Of a stretch of 46,443 bases of DNA, positions 24,312 through 32,140 are shown piece by piece (position 1 is the stretch's first letter; each line of letters begins with the position of its first letter). The stretch comes from Janthinobacterium sp. CG3 (GTDB lineage: Bacteria; Pseudomonadota; Gammaproteobacteria; Burkholderiales; Burkholderiaceae_D), in contig NZ_KB467824.1 of NCBI RefSeq assembly GCF_000344615.1, positions 1 through 46,443 of the forward strand, written 5' to 3'. The translations under genes were made by a program, and so were the position numbers. The notes below the pieces were generated by a model. It made no database searches, had not been told where the DNA came from, and saw only the letters and a program-made list of their open reading frames with translations.

Positions 24312-25967
24312 CTAGCGGTTGGCCACGACCATGCGCCGGCTGTCCTGCGCCACCACCCGCATCGGCACGCCGCGCAGGCGCAACTTGGCGTAATAGTCGG
24401 GGCGCAGGATGGCCAGGTCGCGCACGCCGGCCTGGGCGTCGGCGCGCCATTGCGCGACGAAGGCGTCGACGTCCCGCGCCAGCGCGGGCTGCTGGCGCAG
24501 GCCGAACTCGAACTCGTCGCTGTAGTCGACCAGCGTGACGGTGCGGCCCAGGTAGAACGTCAGCGCTTGCTCGTAGGTGCCAACCGAGTAGATCGTCGTC
24601 GCCGGCCCGAGTTCCGCCCTGATCTGCGGCAACAGCGCGACGCCGGCGCGCAAGCGGCCGTAGGGCTCGAAGCCGGCGAGTATCAAATGCGTCGCCAGGA
24701 AGCCGGCGCAAGCGAGCGTCAGCACCGTCACGTCGCGCCGCACCTGGCGCGCGCGCAGCAGCGCCAGCGCGCCGCCGGCCAGCAAGACGAAGGCGGCCGC
24801 CAGCAACCACGGCTCGTAAGCCTTGAGCGGCAGCAATTCGGCGGGCGGGCGCTGCGAACCCTGTATCGCCAGCGGCACCGCCACCAGCGCGGCCGCGCCG
24901 AGCAGCGCCACCAGCGCGGCGCACAGCATGTGGCCGCGCCGCGACGCCGTCTCCAGCTGCAGCGCGATCAGCAGCGCCAGCGCCGGGAAGACCGGCACGA
25001 TGTAGCCGGGCAGTTTGGAACTCGAGCAGCTGAAGAAGACAACGATGAAGGCGGCCCACACCAGTAGCAGCAACTTGGGTTGGAACGCGCCCGGCGCGCG
25101 GCGCAGCGCCGCGGCCAGGCTGTGCGGCAGCAGGGTCAGCCACGGCATCACGCCGACCAGCAGCAGCGGCACGAAGTAGTACCAGGCGCCTTCGCGGTGG
25201 TGGGTCTTGAGCAGGAAGCGCTCGACGTGCTCGTGGATGAAAAAGAAGTGCGGCTGTTCCGGGTTGTTCAGCGCCACCAGCACGAACCACGGCGCGGCGA
25301 TGGCGAAAAACAGCAGGGCGCCCTTGGCCAGGTGCAGGCGGCCCCAGATGGCCCAGTCGCGCGCGGCCAGCGTGTACAGCACCAGCACCGCGCCCGGCAG
25401 CACCAGGCCGATCAAACCCTTGCTCAGCACCGCCAGCGCCATGCCGGCCCAGCAGGCCAGCATCCAGTTGCGCCGCCCGGCGGCGCCGGCGCCGTCGCGC
25501 TGGGCCAGCAGCAGGCCGGCCAGGCTCAGCGTCATCATCGCCGCCAGGCCCATGTCGAGCGAGTCGATTTGCCCGGCGGCGCTCCAGAACAGGCTTGAGG
25601 CGAGCACCAGGGCGGCGTACAGGCCGACGCGCGCGCCGAACAGCTTGGCGCCGGCGTGCGCCGTCAGCGCCACGCCGAGCAGGCCGCACAGGCCGGTCCA
25701 CAGGCGCGCCTGCCACTCGCCGACGCCGAAGGCGGCGAAGGTCAGCGCGTTCATCCAGGTTTGCAGCGGCGGCTTCTCGAAGTACTTGATGCCGTTCAGG
25801 CGCGTGGTGATCCAGTCGCCGCTGACGAACATCTCGCGCGCCATTTCGGCGTAGCGGCCCTCGTCGGGCGGCACCAGGGTGCGCACGCCCAGCATGTACA
25901 GGGTGATGGCGACGAAGGCGAGCAGCAGGCACCAGAGCAGCGGTTTCGACTTGTGCAGTTGGTTCAT
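24312..25967 (-). CDS. arnT: Lipid A Ara4N transferase ArnT (GT83)
   Basis: A 551-residue polytopic inner-membrane glycosyltransferase (GT-C fold) that transfers Ara4N from undecaprenyl phosphate to lipid A phosphates in the periplasm, the step that lowers polymyxin binding. The first loop has PPDEGRYAEMAREM, with the catalytic-type Asp-Glu pair, followed by GDWITTRLNGIKYFEKPPLQTW. About 12 hydrophobic segments follow, then a periplasmic C-terminal domain ending DYYAKLRLRG. The true start is ATG 25967 (MNQLHKSK), overlapping the Mth938-like stop by 4 bp (ATGA); the longer open frame upstream belongs to that gene in another frame. All Arn enzymes around it support the assignment. Confidence 0.91.
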   Translation of the reverse strand: MNQLHKSKPLLWCLLLAFVAITLYMLGVRTLVPPDEGRYAEMAREMFVSGDWITTRLNGIKYFEKPPLQTWMNALTFAAFGVGEWQARLWTGLCGLLGVALTAHAGAKLFGARVGLYAALVLASSLFWSAAGQIDSLDMGLAAMMTLSLAGLLLAQRDGAGAAGRRNWMLACWAGMALAVLSKGLIGLVLPGAVLVLYTLAARDWAIWGRLHLAKGALLFFAIAAPWFVLVALNNPEQPHFFFIHEHVERFLLKTHHREGAWYYFVPLLLVGVMPWLTLLPHSLAAALRRAPGAFQPKLLLLVWAAFIVVFFSCSSSKLPGYIVPVFPALALLIALQLETASRRGHMLCAALVALLGAAALVAVPLAIQGSQRPPAELLPLKAYEPWLLAAAFVLLAGGALALLRARQVRRDVTVLTLACAGFLATHLILAGFEPYGRLRAGVALLPQIRAELGPATTIYSVGTYEQALTFYLGRTVTLVDYSDEFEFGLRQQPALARDVDAFVAQWRADAQAGVRDLAILRPDYYAKLRLRGVPMRVVAQDSRRMVVANR

Positions 25968-26353
25968 CGGGCCGGCGCGCCGCTTTCGATGATCAGGGCC
26001 AGCGTGACCTTGCGGCCCTCGCCCATCAAGATATTGTAGGTGCGGCAGGCGGCCTTGTTGTCCATGCATTCGACGCCGATCCGGGCCATGGTCAGCGCGG
26101 CGCTCAGTTTCGGGTGCACGAAGCGCTGGCGCGCGCCGGTGCCGAGGATCACCACGTCCGGCCGGTCGGCCAGGATCTGCGCGAAGTGCGCCTCGGTGAG
26201 TTCTTCGAAGGCGGCGACGTCCCAGTCGCGCGGGGCGGTTTCGGGCATGACGACCAGGCTCCTGCCGAAGTGCCGGGCGTTGATTTCGACGCCGCTGTCG
26301 TCGTAGCCGGTGACGGTCTGGTATTGTTTGGTGGTGCTGGGATGGAGCTTCAT
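25964..26353 (-). CDS. Mth938-like (DUF498/NDUFAF3-type) domain protein
   Basis: A 129-residue protein of the Mth938-like fold (DUF498), seen in ADVVILGTGARQRFVHPKLSAAL and GVECMDNKAACRTYNILMGEGRKVTLALI. The human relative NDUFAF3 helps assemble complex I; bacterial members have no established role. It heads the arn operon, its stop overlapping the arnT start by 4 bp, so it is co-translated with arnT; whether it has any role in lipid A modification is unknown and it may be a chance upstream partner. ATG 26353. The 290 bp to the divergent alaA start should contain both promoters; none could be assigned with confidence. Confidence 0.82.
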   Translation of the reverse strand: MKLHPSTTKQYQTVTGYDDSGVEINARHFGRSLVVMPETAPRDWDVAAFEELTEAHFAQILADRPDVVILGTGARQRFVHPKLSAALTMARIGVECMDNKAACRTYNILMGEGRKVTLALIIESGAPAR

Positions 26354-26643
26354 GGACGTGTCGGTGGTGGATTGGTCGGCGAACTGCGGCGCCCCGGCGC
26401 TGCGCCGGCGGGGCCGAAGGCCGTAAGCATGCCATAAAATTCACACATGCGCCAAAAAAATGCAAATCGCCGGCCGGCGCCGCCGCCGCGCCGGATAAAC
26501 CGCGCCGCGGGCTGCGCTTTTTCGCGGCGACCAGTAATAAGGTTGATAAAATGGGAGGGTTTCGGCAGAATGGTTATTTTCGCATCGCAGCAATCGCGGC
26601 GCCGGCCGCGCGCCGGCAGCCCCCATCTAGACAGGATTTTACT

Positions 26644-27873
26644 TTGCGACTGATTCAGAAATCGAACAAACTGGCGGACGTCTGCTACGACATCCGCGGC
26701 CCGGTCTTGGAGAAATCCAAGCAGATGGAGGACGAGGGCCACAAGATCATCAAACTGAACATCGGCAATCTGGCGGTGTTCGGCTTCGATCCGCCCGACG
26801 AGATCGTGCACGACATGATCGTCAACCTGCACGGCGCCGCCGGCTACACCGACTCGAAGGGCATGTTCGCGCCGCGCAAGGCGGTCATGCACTACACCCA
26901 GAGCAAGAACATCGCCGGCGTGACGATCGACGACATCTACCTGGGCAACGGCGCCTCCGAGCTGATCGTGATGTCGATGAACGCGCTGCTCAACGACGGC
27001 GACGAGGTGCTGGTGCCGGCGCCGGACTACCCGCTGTGGACCGCCGCGGTCAGCCTGTCGGGCGGGCGGCCGGTGCATTACGTCTGCGACGAGCAGGCCG
27101 ACTGGTATCCCGACATCGACGACATGCGCCGCAAGATCACCAGCAACACGCGCGCCATCGTCGTCATCAACCCGAACAACCCGACCGGCGCGCTGTACCC
27201 GGTCGAGGTGCTGCGGCAGATCGTCGAACTGGCGCGCCAGCACCAGTTGATCATCTTCGCCGATGAAATCTACGACAAGACGCTGTACGACATGGCCGAA
27301 CACGTGTCGATGGCCTCGCTGGCCGACGACGTCCTGTTCATCACCCTCAACGGCCTGTCGAAGAACTACCGCTCCTGCGGCTACCGCGCCGGCTGGATGG
27401 TGGTGTCGGGCGAGAAGCGCCATGCCAAGGACTACATCGAGGGCCTGAACATGCTGGCCTCGATGCGTTTGTGCGCGAACGTACCGGGCCAGTTTGCGAT
27501 CCAGACTGCGCTTGGCGGCCACCAGAGCATACAAGAGCTGGTCGGGCCGGGCGGACGCCTGTTGAAGCAGCGCGATTTGGCGCACCAGTTACTCACCGAT
27601 ATCCCGGGCGTGAGCTGCGTGAAGCCGAAGGCGGCGCTGTATATGTTCCCCCGTCTCGATCCGAAGATTTATCCGATCGCCGACGACCAGCAATTCGCCT
27701 ACGAGCTGCTGGCCGAGGAAAAGGTGCTGATCGTCCAGGGCACCGGTTTCAACTGGATCGCGCCGGACCACTTCCGCGTGGTGTTCCTGCCGAACTCCGA
27801 CGACCTGACCGACGCCTTCGGCCGCATCGCCCGCTTCCTCGACGGCTACCGCCGCCGCGCCAGCTTCGGCTAA
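26644..27873 (+). CDS. alaA: Glutamate-pyruvate aminotransferase AlaA
   Basis: A 409-residue fold-type I PLP enzyme that makes alanine from pyruvate and glutamate. The start KSNKLADVCYDIRGPVLEKSK and IIKLNIGNLAVFGFDPP are hallmarks of AlaA; the PLP lysine lies in TLNGLSKNYRSCGYRAGW. E. coli AlaA has 405 residues. TTG 26644 is chosen because AGGA (26633-26636) precedes it at proper spacing and the resulting N-terminus fits the family; the longer reading from 26551 has a non-family Ala/Arg-rich leader. hom follows after 59 bp, the usual betaproteobacterial arrangement. Confidence 0.92.
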   Translation: MRLIQKSNKLADVCYDIRGPVLEKSKQMEDEGHKIIKLNIGNLAVFGFDPPDEIVHDMIVNLHGAAGYTDSKGMFAPRKAVMHYTQSKNIAGVTIDDIYLGNGASELIVMSMNALLNDGDEVLVPAPDYPLWTAAVSLSGGRPVHYVCDEQADWYPDIDDMRRKITSNTRAIVVINPNNPTGALYPVEVLRQIVELARQHQLIIFADEIYDKTLYDMAEHVSMASLADDVLFITLNGLSKNYRSCGYRAGWMVVSGEKRHAKDYIEGLNMLASMRLCANVPGQFAIQTALGGHQSIQELVGPGGRLLKQRDLAHQLLTDIPGVSCVKPKAALYMFPRLDPKIYPIADDQQFAYELLAEEKVLIVQGTGFNWIAPDHFRVVFLPNSDDLTDAFGRIARFLDGYRRRASFG

Positions 27874-27932
27874 GCCGGTTTGACCAATTAACCTGGCGTC
27901 CGCATTGCGCGGGCGCCGCAACGAAGAGATTT

Positions 27933-29255
27933 ATGAAACCCATCAAAGTAGGCCTGCTAGGCCTCGGCACCGTCGGCCTCGGCACCTTCAACGTCCTGCA
28001 GCGCAACCAGGCCGAGATCAAACGCCGCGCCGGCCGCGGCATCGAGATCGTCGCCGTCGCCGACCTGAACACGGCGCGCGCGCTGGAACTGACCGGCGGC
28101 GCCTGCGCCGTGGTCGGCGACGCCAACGCCATCGTCAACGATCCGGAAATCGACATCGTCATCGAGCTGATCGGCGGCTACGGCATCGCCAAGGACCTGG
28201 TGATGCAGGCCATCGCCAACGGCAAGCACGTCGTCACCGCCAACAAGGCGCTGCTGGCCACGCACGGCAACGAGATCTTCGCCGCGGCCCAGGACAAGGG
28301 CGTGATGGTGGCGTTCGAGGCGGCGGTCGCCGGCGGCATCCCGATCATCAAGGCGCTGCGCGAAGGCCTGACGGCCAACCGCATCGAATGGATCGCCGGC
28401 ATCATCAACGGCACCACCAACTTCATCCTCTCGGAAATGCGCGACAAGGGCCTGGACTTCGGCACCGCGCTCAAGCAGGCGCAGGAGCTGGGCTACGCCG
28501 AAGCCGACCCGACCTTCGACATCGAGGGCGTCGACGCCGCGCACAAGGCCACCATCATGTCGGCGATCGCCTTCGGCATCCCGGTGCAGTTCGCCAAGGC
28601 GCACGTCGAGGGCATCAGCAAGCTGCAGGCGATCGACATCCAGTACGCCGAGCAACTGGGCTACCGCATCAAGCTGCTGGGCATCACCAAGCGCGCGCTG
28701 GTCAACGGCGTCGAGGGCATCGAACTGCGCGTGCACCCGACGCTGATCCCGAGCAAGCGCCTGATCGCCAACGTCGAAGGGGCGATGAACGCCGTGCTGG
28801 TGCAGGGCGACGCCATCGGCGCCACGCTGTACTACGGCAAGGGCGCCGGCGCCGAGCCGACCGCCTCGGCGGTGATCGCCGACCTGGTCGACATCACCCG
28901 CCTGGCCACGGCCGACCCGGAGCACCGCGTGCCGCACCTGGCGTTCCAGCCGAACGCGATGACCGACATCGAGATTTTGCCGATGTCCGAAATCACCACC
29001 AGCTACTACCTGCGCATGCACGTGGCCGACCGGCCGGGCGTGCTGGCCGACCTGACCCGCATCCTGGCCGACGCCACCATCTCGATCGACGCGATGCTGC
29101 AAAAAGAGCCGGCCGAGGGCGAGACCCACACCGACATCATCATGCTGACGCACCAGACGCAGGAAAAGAACGTGGTGGCGGCGATCGCCAAGATGGAAGC
29201 GCTGGCCAGCGTGGTCGGCAGCGTCACCAAGATCCGCCTGGAAAACCTGAGCTGA
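27933..29255 (+). CDS. hom: Homoserine dehydrogenase
   Basis: A 440-residue NAD(P)-dependent enzyme reducing aspartate semialdehyde to homoserine for threonine and methionine synthesis. GLLGLGTVGLGTFNVL is the Rossmann motif, NKALLATHG and AGIINGTTNFILSEM the substrate/active-site blocks, and the C-terminal ACT domain (YLRMHVADRPGVLADLTRIL) binds an amino-acid effector, probably threonine. The length is normal for the monofunctional form. ATG 27933 follows an aagaga ribosome site. It is probably co-transcribed with alaA and is followed by a strong terminator; thrC, commonly next in betaproteobacteria, is not here. Confidence 0.95.
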   Translation: MKPIKVGLLGLGTVGLGTFNVLQRNQAEIKRRAGRGIEIVAVADLNTARALELTGGACAVVGDANAIVNDPEIDIVIELIGGYGIAKDLVMQAIANGKHVVTANKALLATHGNEIFAAAQDKGVMVAFEAAVAGGIPIIKALREGLTANRIEWIAGIINGTTNFILSEMRDKGLDFGTALKQAQELGYAEADPTFDIEGVDAAHKATIMSAIAFGIPVQFAKAHVEGISKLQAIDIQYAEQLGYRIKLLGITKRALVNGVEGIELRVHPTLIPSKRLIANVEGAMNAVLVQGDAIGATLYYGKGAGAEPTASAVIADLVDITRLATADPEHRVPHLAFQPNAMTDIEILPMSEITTSYYLRMHVADRPGVLADLTRILADATISIDAMLQKEPAEGETHTDIIMLTHQTQEKNVVAAIAKMEALASVVGSVTKIRLENLS

Positions 29256-29270
29256 TTTTCGAGCGCGCGT

Positions 29271-29303
29271 AAAAAAGCGGCGATGCACTCGCCGCTTTTT
29301 TTT
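29271..29303. terminator. Strong bidirectional Rho-independent terminator after hom
   Basis: aagcggcga pairs with tcgccgctt around tgcac, flanked by A-run (29271-29276) and T-run (29296-29303), so it can work on both strands: for alaA-hom from the left and ctlX from the right. Confidence 0.92.
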
Positions 29304-29374
29304 CGCCCGAAAAGCAAAGACGCAACCCCGGGGCAGGCCCCCGAACTTGTTATCCGCCGCGACAGTGTCGTGGC

Positions 29375-29400
29375 TCGGATTAGCGGGACGCGTAATCCGA
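29375..29400. repeat. REP-like palindrome, copy B
   Basis: tcggatta (29375-29382) and taatccga (29393-29400) form a perfect inverted repeat around gcgggacgcg. This resembles the widespread GGATTAGCG...CGTAATCC extragenic palindromes of proteobacteria and shares the gtaa/ttag pattern with the other copies in this window. Confidence 0.65.
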
Positions 29401-29444
29401 CCATGTCCGCCGAAGCGGGCCGCGCCGCGCCAGGCCGACCTTGT

Positions 29445-30395
29445 TTACGCGGTCAACGGCGGCAGGAATACCTCCGCCAGCATGCAGCGCGCGCCGCCGC
29501 CGCCGAGCCGCTCGATGGTGTCGAGCGCCGCCACCAGCGGCTCGCCGTGCGCGGCGATGCGCGCGCGCTGCTCCGGCCGCAGCGCGTTCCAGGCGCGCCG
29601 CGACATGGCCCACAAGGGCCGGCCGAGGGCGGAGCGCAGCTCCAGCATGTTGCCGGCGAATTCGCCCATCTGCGCCAGGCTGATCTCGACCAGCTCGGCG
29701 CCGTCCCGGCACAGCGATTCGCGCAGCGCGGCGCGTTCATCCTCGTCGCGCAACGCCTCCAGGCAGGCCACCGCCAGCGTGGCGCCGACCGCCATCATCA
29801 CGTTGGTGTGGTAAATCGCCTGGCCGGCGCCATCGCAGGCGTGGAACCAGTGCGCGCGATAGCCGGTGTGGCGCAGGAAGCTGTCCATCGCCGCCGGATG
29901 GCTGCGCAGCGAATGGCAGACGTAGGCGATGCGGCGGCGCCGGTCCAGCACCATCGAGCCGGTGCCTTCCAAAAAATGCCCGTCCGCCTCGTGGAAGCTG
30001 AAGTCCGTCACGCGCCCGAGCGCGAAGCGCCGCCCGATCTGTTCCAGCGTGGCGGCGCTGCGTTCCAGCCGGCGGTTCTCGGCCGCCATCGGATACAGCA
30101 GCGCCTCGCCGTTTTCGTGGAAGCTGATCCAGTTGTTCGGGAATACCGAGTCCGGCGTGTGCGGCTCGGCGCCGTCCTCGACCACCAGGACGGCGACGCC
30201 GGCCGCGCGCAGCGCCGCGACATAGGCGTCGAATTCGAGCAGGGCCTGCTCTTGCCCCCGCTCCTGTATCTGCGCCTGGCCGGCGTGCGCCGCGGGCTGC
30301 TGGAAGGCGTTGCTGGCCAGCGTCTGCGGATTCGACAGGAATCGCGCCGGGCGCACCATCATCACATGGCTACTCGTTTGCGTCGTCGCCGCCAT
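29445..30395 (-). CDS. CtlX-type guanidino-modifying hydrolase (amidinotransferase fold)
   Basis: A 316-residue protein of the amidinotransferase/arginine-deiminase superfamily, close to the citrulline-hydrolase type CtlX. The catalytic set is visible: HFLEGTGSMV (acidic residue), YHTNVMM (His) and near the C-terminus GGARCMLAEVF (nucleophilic Cys). The enzyme probably hydrolyses citrulline or a related guanidino/ureido compound, yielding ornithine that the upstream gene product (ornithine cyclodeaminase) turns into proline. Start ATG 30395 lies one base after the ocd stop; an upstream in-frame start at 30458 would overlap that gene with a non-family Arg-rich leader. Substrate is inferred from context. 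Confidence 0.8.
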   Translation of the reverse strand: MAATTQTSSHVMMVRPARFLSNPQTLASNAFQQPAAHAGQAQIQERGQEQALLEFDAYVAALRAAGVAVLVVEDGAEPHTPDSVFPNNWISFHENGEALLYPMAAENRRLERSAATLEQIGRRFALGRVTDFSFHEADGHFLEGTGSMVLDRRRRIAYVCHSLRSHPAAMDSFLRHTGYRAHWFHACDGAGQAIYHTNVMMAVGATLAVACLEALRDEDERAALRESLCRDGAELVEISLAQMGEFAGNMLELRSALGRPLWAMSRRAWNALRPEQRARIAAHGEPLVAALDTIERLGGGGARCMLAEVFLPPLTA

Positions 30396-30396
30396 G

Positions 30397-31464
30397 TCAG
30401 GCCAGCACCGCGCCGGGCGCCGACGCGCTTTCCGCGGCGCCGCGTCGCGCTTCGCCAAGGCAGGCGAACAAATCCTTCGGATCGGCCGGCGTCGGCACCA
30501 GCTCGGTGGCGACGCCGATGTCGTGCGCCGCCGCCAGGTCGTGCACGTAGCGCAGCGCCGAGAAGTCCTCCAGCGCGAAGCCGACCGAATCGAACACCGT
30601 CACCTGGCCGGCGTGCTCGCGCCCGGGCTGCTCGCCGGCCAGCACGCGCCACAATTCGGTGACCGGGAAATCGGCCGGCATTTGCTGGATGTCGCCTTCG
30701 ACGCGGGTCTGCTCCTCGAATTCGACGATGACGCGGGCGCCGCGCAGGATGTCGGCGTGCAGCTCGGTTTTTCCCGGGCAGTCGCCGCCGACGGCGTTGA
30801 TGTGCATGCCGGGTTCGACCATGTCCGGCGTCAGGATGGTCGCGTAATGCTTGTCGGCGGTGATGGTGGTGACGATGTCGGCGCCGCTGACGGCCGCGCG
30901 CGCGGAGGCGGCGATGCTGATCTCCAGGCCGTCGATCCGGCCGAGGTTGCGCAGCAGTTTTTCCGAGGCGGCGCGGTCGGTGTCGTAGATGCGCACGCGG
31001 TCTATGCCCAGCATCGCCTTGAAGGCGAGGATTTGGAACTCGCTTTGCGCGCCGTTGCCGATCACCGCCATGCAGCGCGCGTCCGGCCTGGCCAGCTCGC
31101 GCGCCACCAGCGCCGACGTGGCGGCGGTGCGCAGCGCCGTCACCAGCGTCAATTCGCTCAGCAGTTGCGGATAGCCGGTGGCCATGTCGGCCAGCACGCC
31201 GAAGGCCATCACCGTGGGCAGCTTGAGCAGCGTGTTCTGCGGATGGCCGTTGACGTACTTGAAGGCGTACAGGCTGCGGTCGGAGATCGGCATCAGCTCG
31301 ATAACGCCGACGTCGTTGTGGTTGGCGACGCGCGCCGACTTCTCGAATTCGCTCCAGCGCAGATAATCGGCGCGGATGTAGCCGGCCAGTTGCGTGATGA
31401 AGGTGTCGGCGCCGACCCTGCGCACCAGTTTTTGCATGGCGTTGAAATCGATGTAGCGTGTCAT
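30397..31464 (-). CDS. Ornithine cyclodeaminase family protein
   Basis: A 355-residue member of the ornithine cyclodeaminase/mu-crystallin family, which converts L-ornithine to L-proline and ammonia using NAD. MAVIGNGAQSEFQ is the nucleotide-binding motif, LRTAATSALVARELARP and VFDSVGFALEDFSAL are conserved blocks, and KPxGR-region DADIVTTIT-like sequence (SGADIVTTITADK) is present. It is the first gene of a two-gene transcript with the ctlX-type gene (one-base gap) and faces an Lrp-type regulator across a 156-bp intergenic region. Some relatives act on other amino or opine substrates. ATG 31464. Confidence 0.9.
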   Translation of the reverse strand: MTRYIDFNAMQKLVRRVGADTFITQLAGYIRADYLRWSEFEKSARVANHNDVGVIELMPISDRSLYAFKYVNGHPQNTLLKLPTVMAFGVLADMATGYPQLLSELTLVTALRTAATSALVARELARPDARCMAVIGNGAQSEFQILAFKAMLGIDRVRIYDTDRAASEKLLRNLGRIDGLEISIAASARAAVSGADIVTTITADKHYATILTPDMVEPGMHINAVGGDCPGKTELHADILRGARVIVEFEEQTRVEGDIQQMPADFPVTELWRVLAGEQPGREHAGQVTVFDSVGFALEDFSALRYVHDLAAAHDIGVATELVPTPADPKDLFACLGEARRGAAESASAPGAVLA

Positions 31465-31575
31465 GGTAAATCTCCTTGTGGTTTTTGTCTGCGGCGTTCT
31501 CTGCCGCGTTGGAACCATTATCGGAGGGTGGAGGGTTAACTAAAAGTGGAGGAAACTAACGTTTTTATATAAAAT

Positions 31576-31590
31576 CTGTCGAATCGGCAG
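31576..31590. promoter_or_regulatory. Inverted repeat in the ocd-lrp intergenic region
   Basis: ctgtcg-aat-cggcag (one mismatch pair) lies in an AT-rich stretch with tata on both sides, 31 bp before the lrp start. Its size and position fit an Lrp/AsnC-type site able to act on both divergent genes. Confidence 0.4.
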
Positions 31591-31620
31591 TATAAATTGA
31601 CGTTTTGAACGGGATTGAAG

Positions 31621-32043
31621 ATGAACGACACCGACCACCAATTGCTGGCGCTGCTGCGCGACGACGCCCGGATGTCGCTGACGACGCTGGCGCAGAAGCT
31701 GCGCGTGTCGCGCGGCACGGTGCAGAACCGCCTGGCCAAACTGGAGGAAAGCGGCGTCATCGCCGGCTATACGGTGCGCCTGAAGCCGGAGGCGGAGGCG
31801 CACCGGATCAGGGCCTGGACCGGCATCGCGGTCGAGGGCAACACCGCCACCGCCGTGCTCAAGGCGCTGCGCGGCGAACCGGGCGTGCACACGCTGCATT
31901 CGACCAACGGGCGCTGGGACTTCATGGCGGAGCTAAGGGCGGACAACTTGGAGGGCTTGGACCGGGTGCTGGGCCGGGTGCGGCGCATCGACGGCATCGC
32001 CAACACCGAGACCAGCATCCTGCTGTCGACGCACAAGCTGTGA
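31621..32043 (+). CDS. Lrp/AsnC-family transcriptional regulator
   Basis: A 140-residue Lrp/AsnC protein. Helix-turn-helix: LLALLRDDARMSLTTLAQKLRVSRGTVQNRLAKLEESGVI (read across residues 8-47). The C-terminal RAM domain runs from about residue 63 (AWTGIAVEGNTATAVLKAL) to TETSILLSTHKL, where amino acids usually bind. Divergent from ocd-ctlX, so it most likely regulates ornithine/citrulline breakdown in response to an amino acid such as ornithine or arginine. ATG 31621 (MNDTD) is preferred to the TTG two codons earlier. The gene stands alone and is followed by a REP-like element. Confidence 0.9.
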   Translation: MNDTDHQLLALLRDDARMSLTTLAQKLRVSRGTVQNRLAKLEESGVIAGYTVRLKPEAEAHRIRAWTGIAVEGNTATAVLKALRGEPGVHTLHSTNGRWDFMAELRADNLEGLDRVLGRVRRIDGIANTETSILLSTHKL

Positions 32044-32075
32044 GGCTGGCGCGCCGAAAGAGCGTGGCGCTTTTC

Positions 32076-32113
32076 GTAGGTCGGCTTAGCCGGAACGGCG
32101 TAACCCCACCTAC
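32076..32113. repeat. REP-like palindrome, copy C
   Basis: Begins gtaggt (32076-32081) and ends acctac (32108-32113), with ttagccggaacggcgtaa at its centre, the core shared with copies D and E. It lies between the convergent lrp and collagenase genes. Confidence 0.75.
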
Positions 32114-32140
32114 GGCGCTTGCCTCTATTTGATTGGCGCC

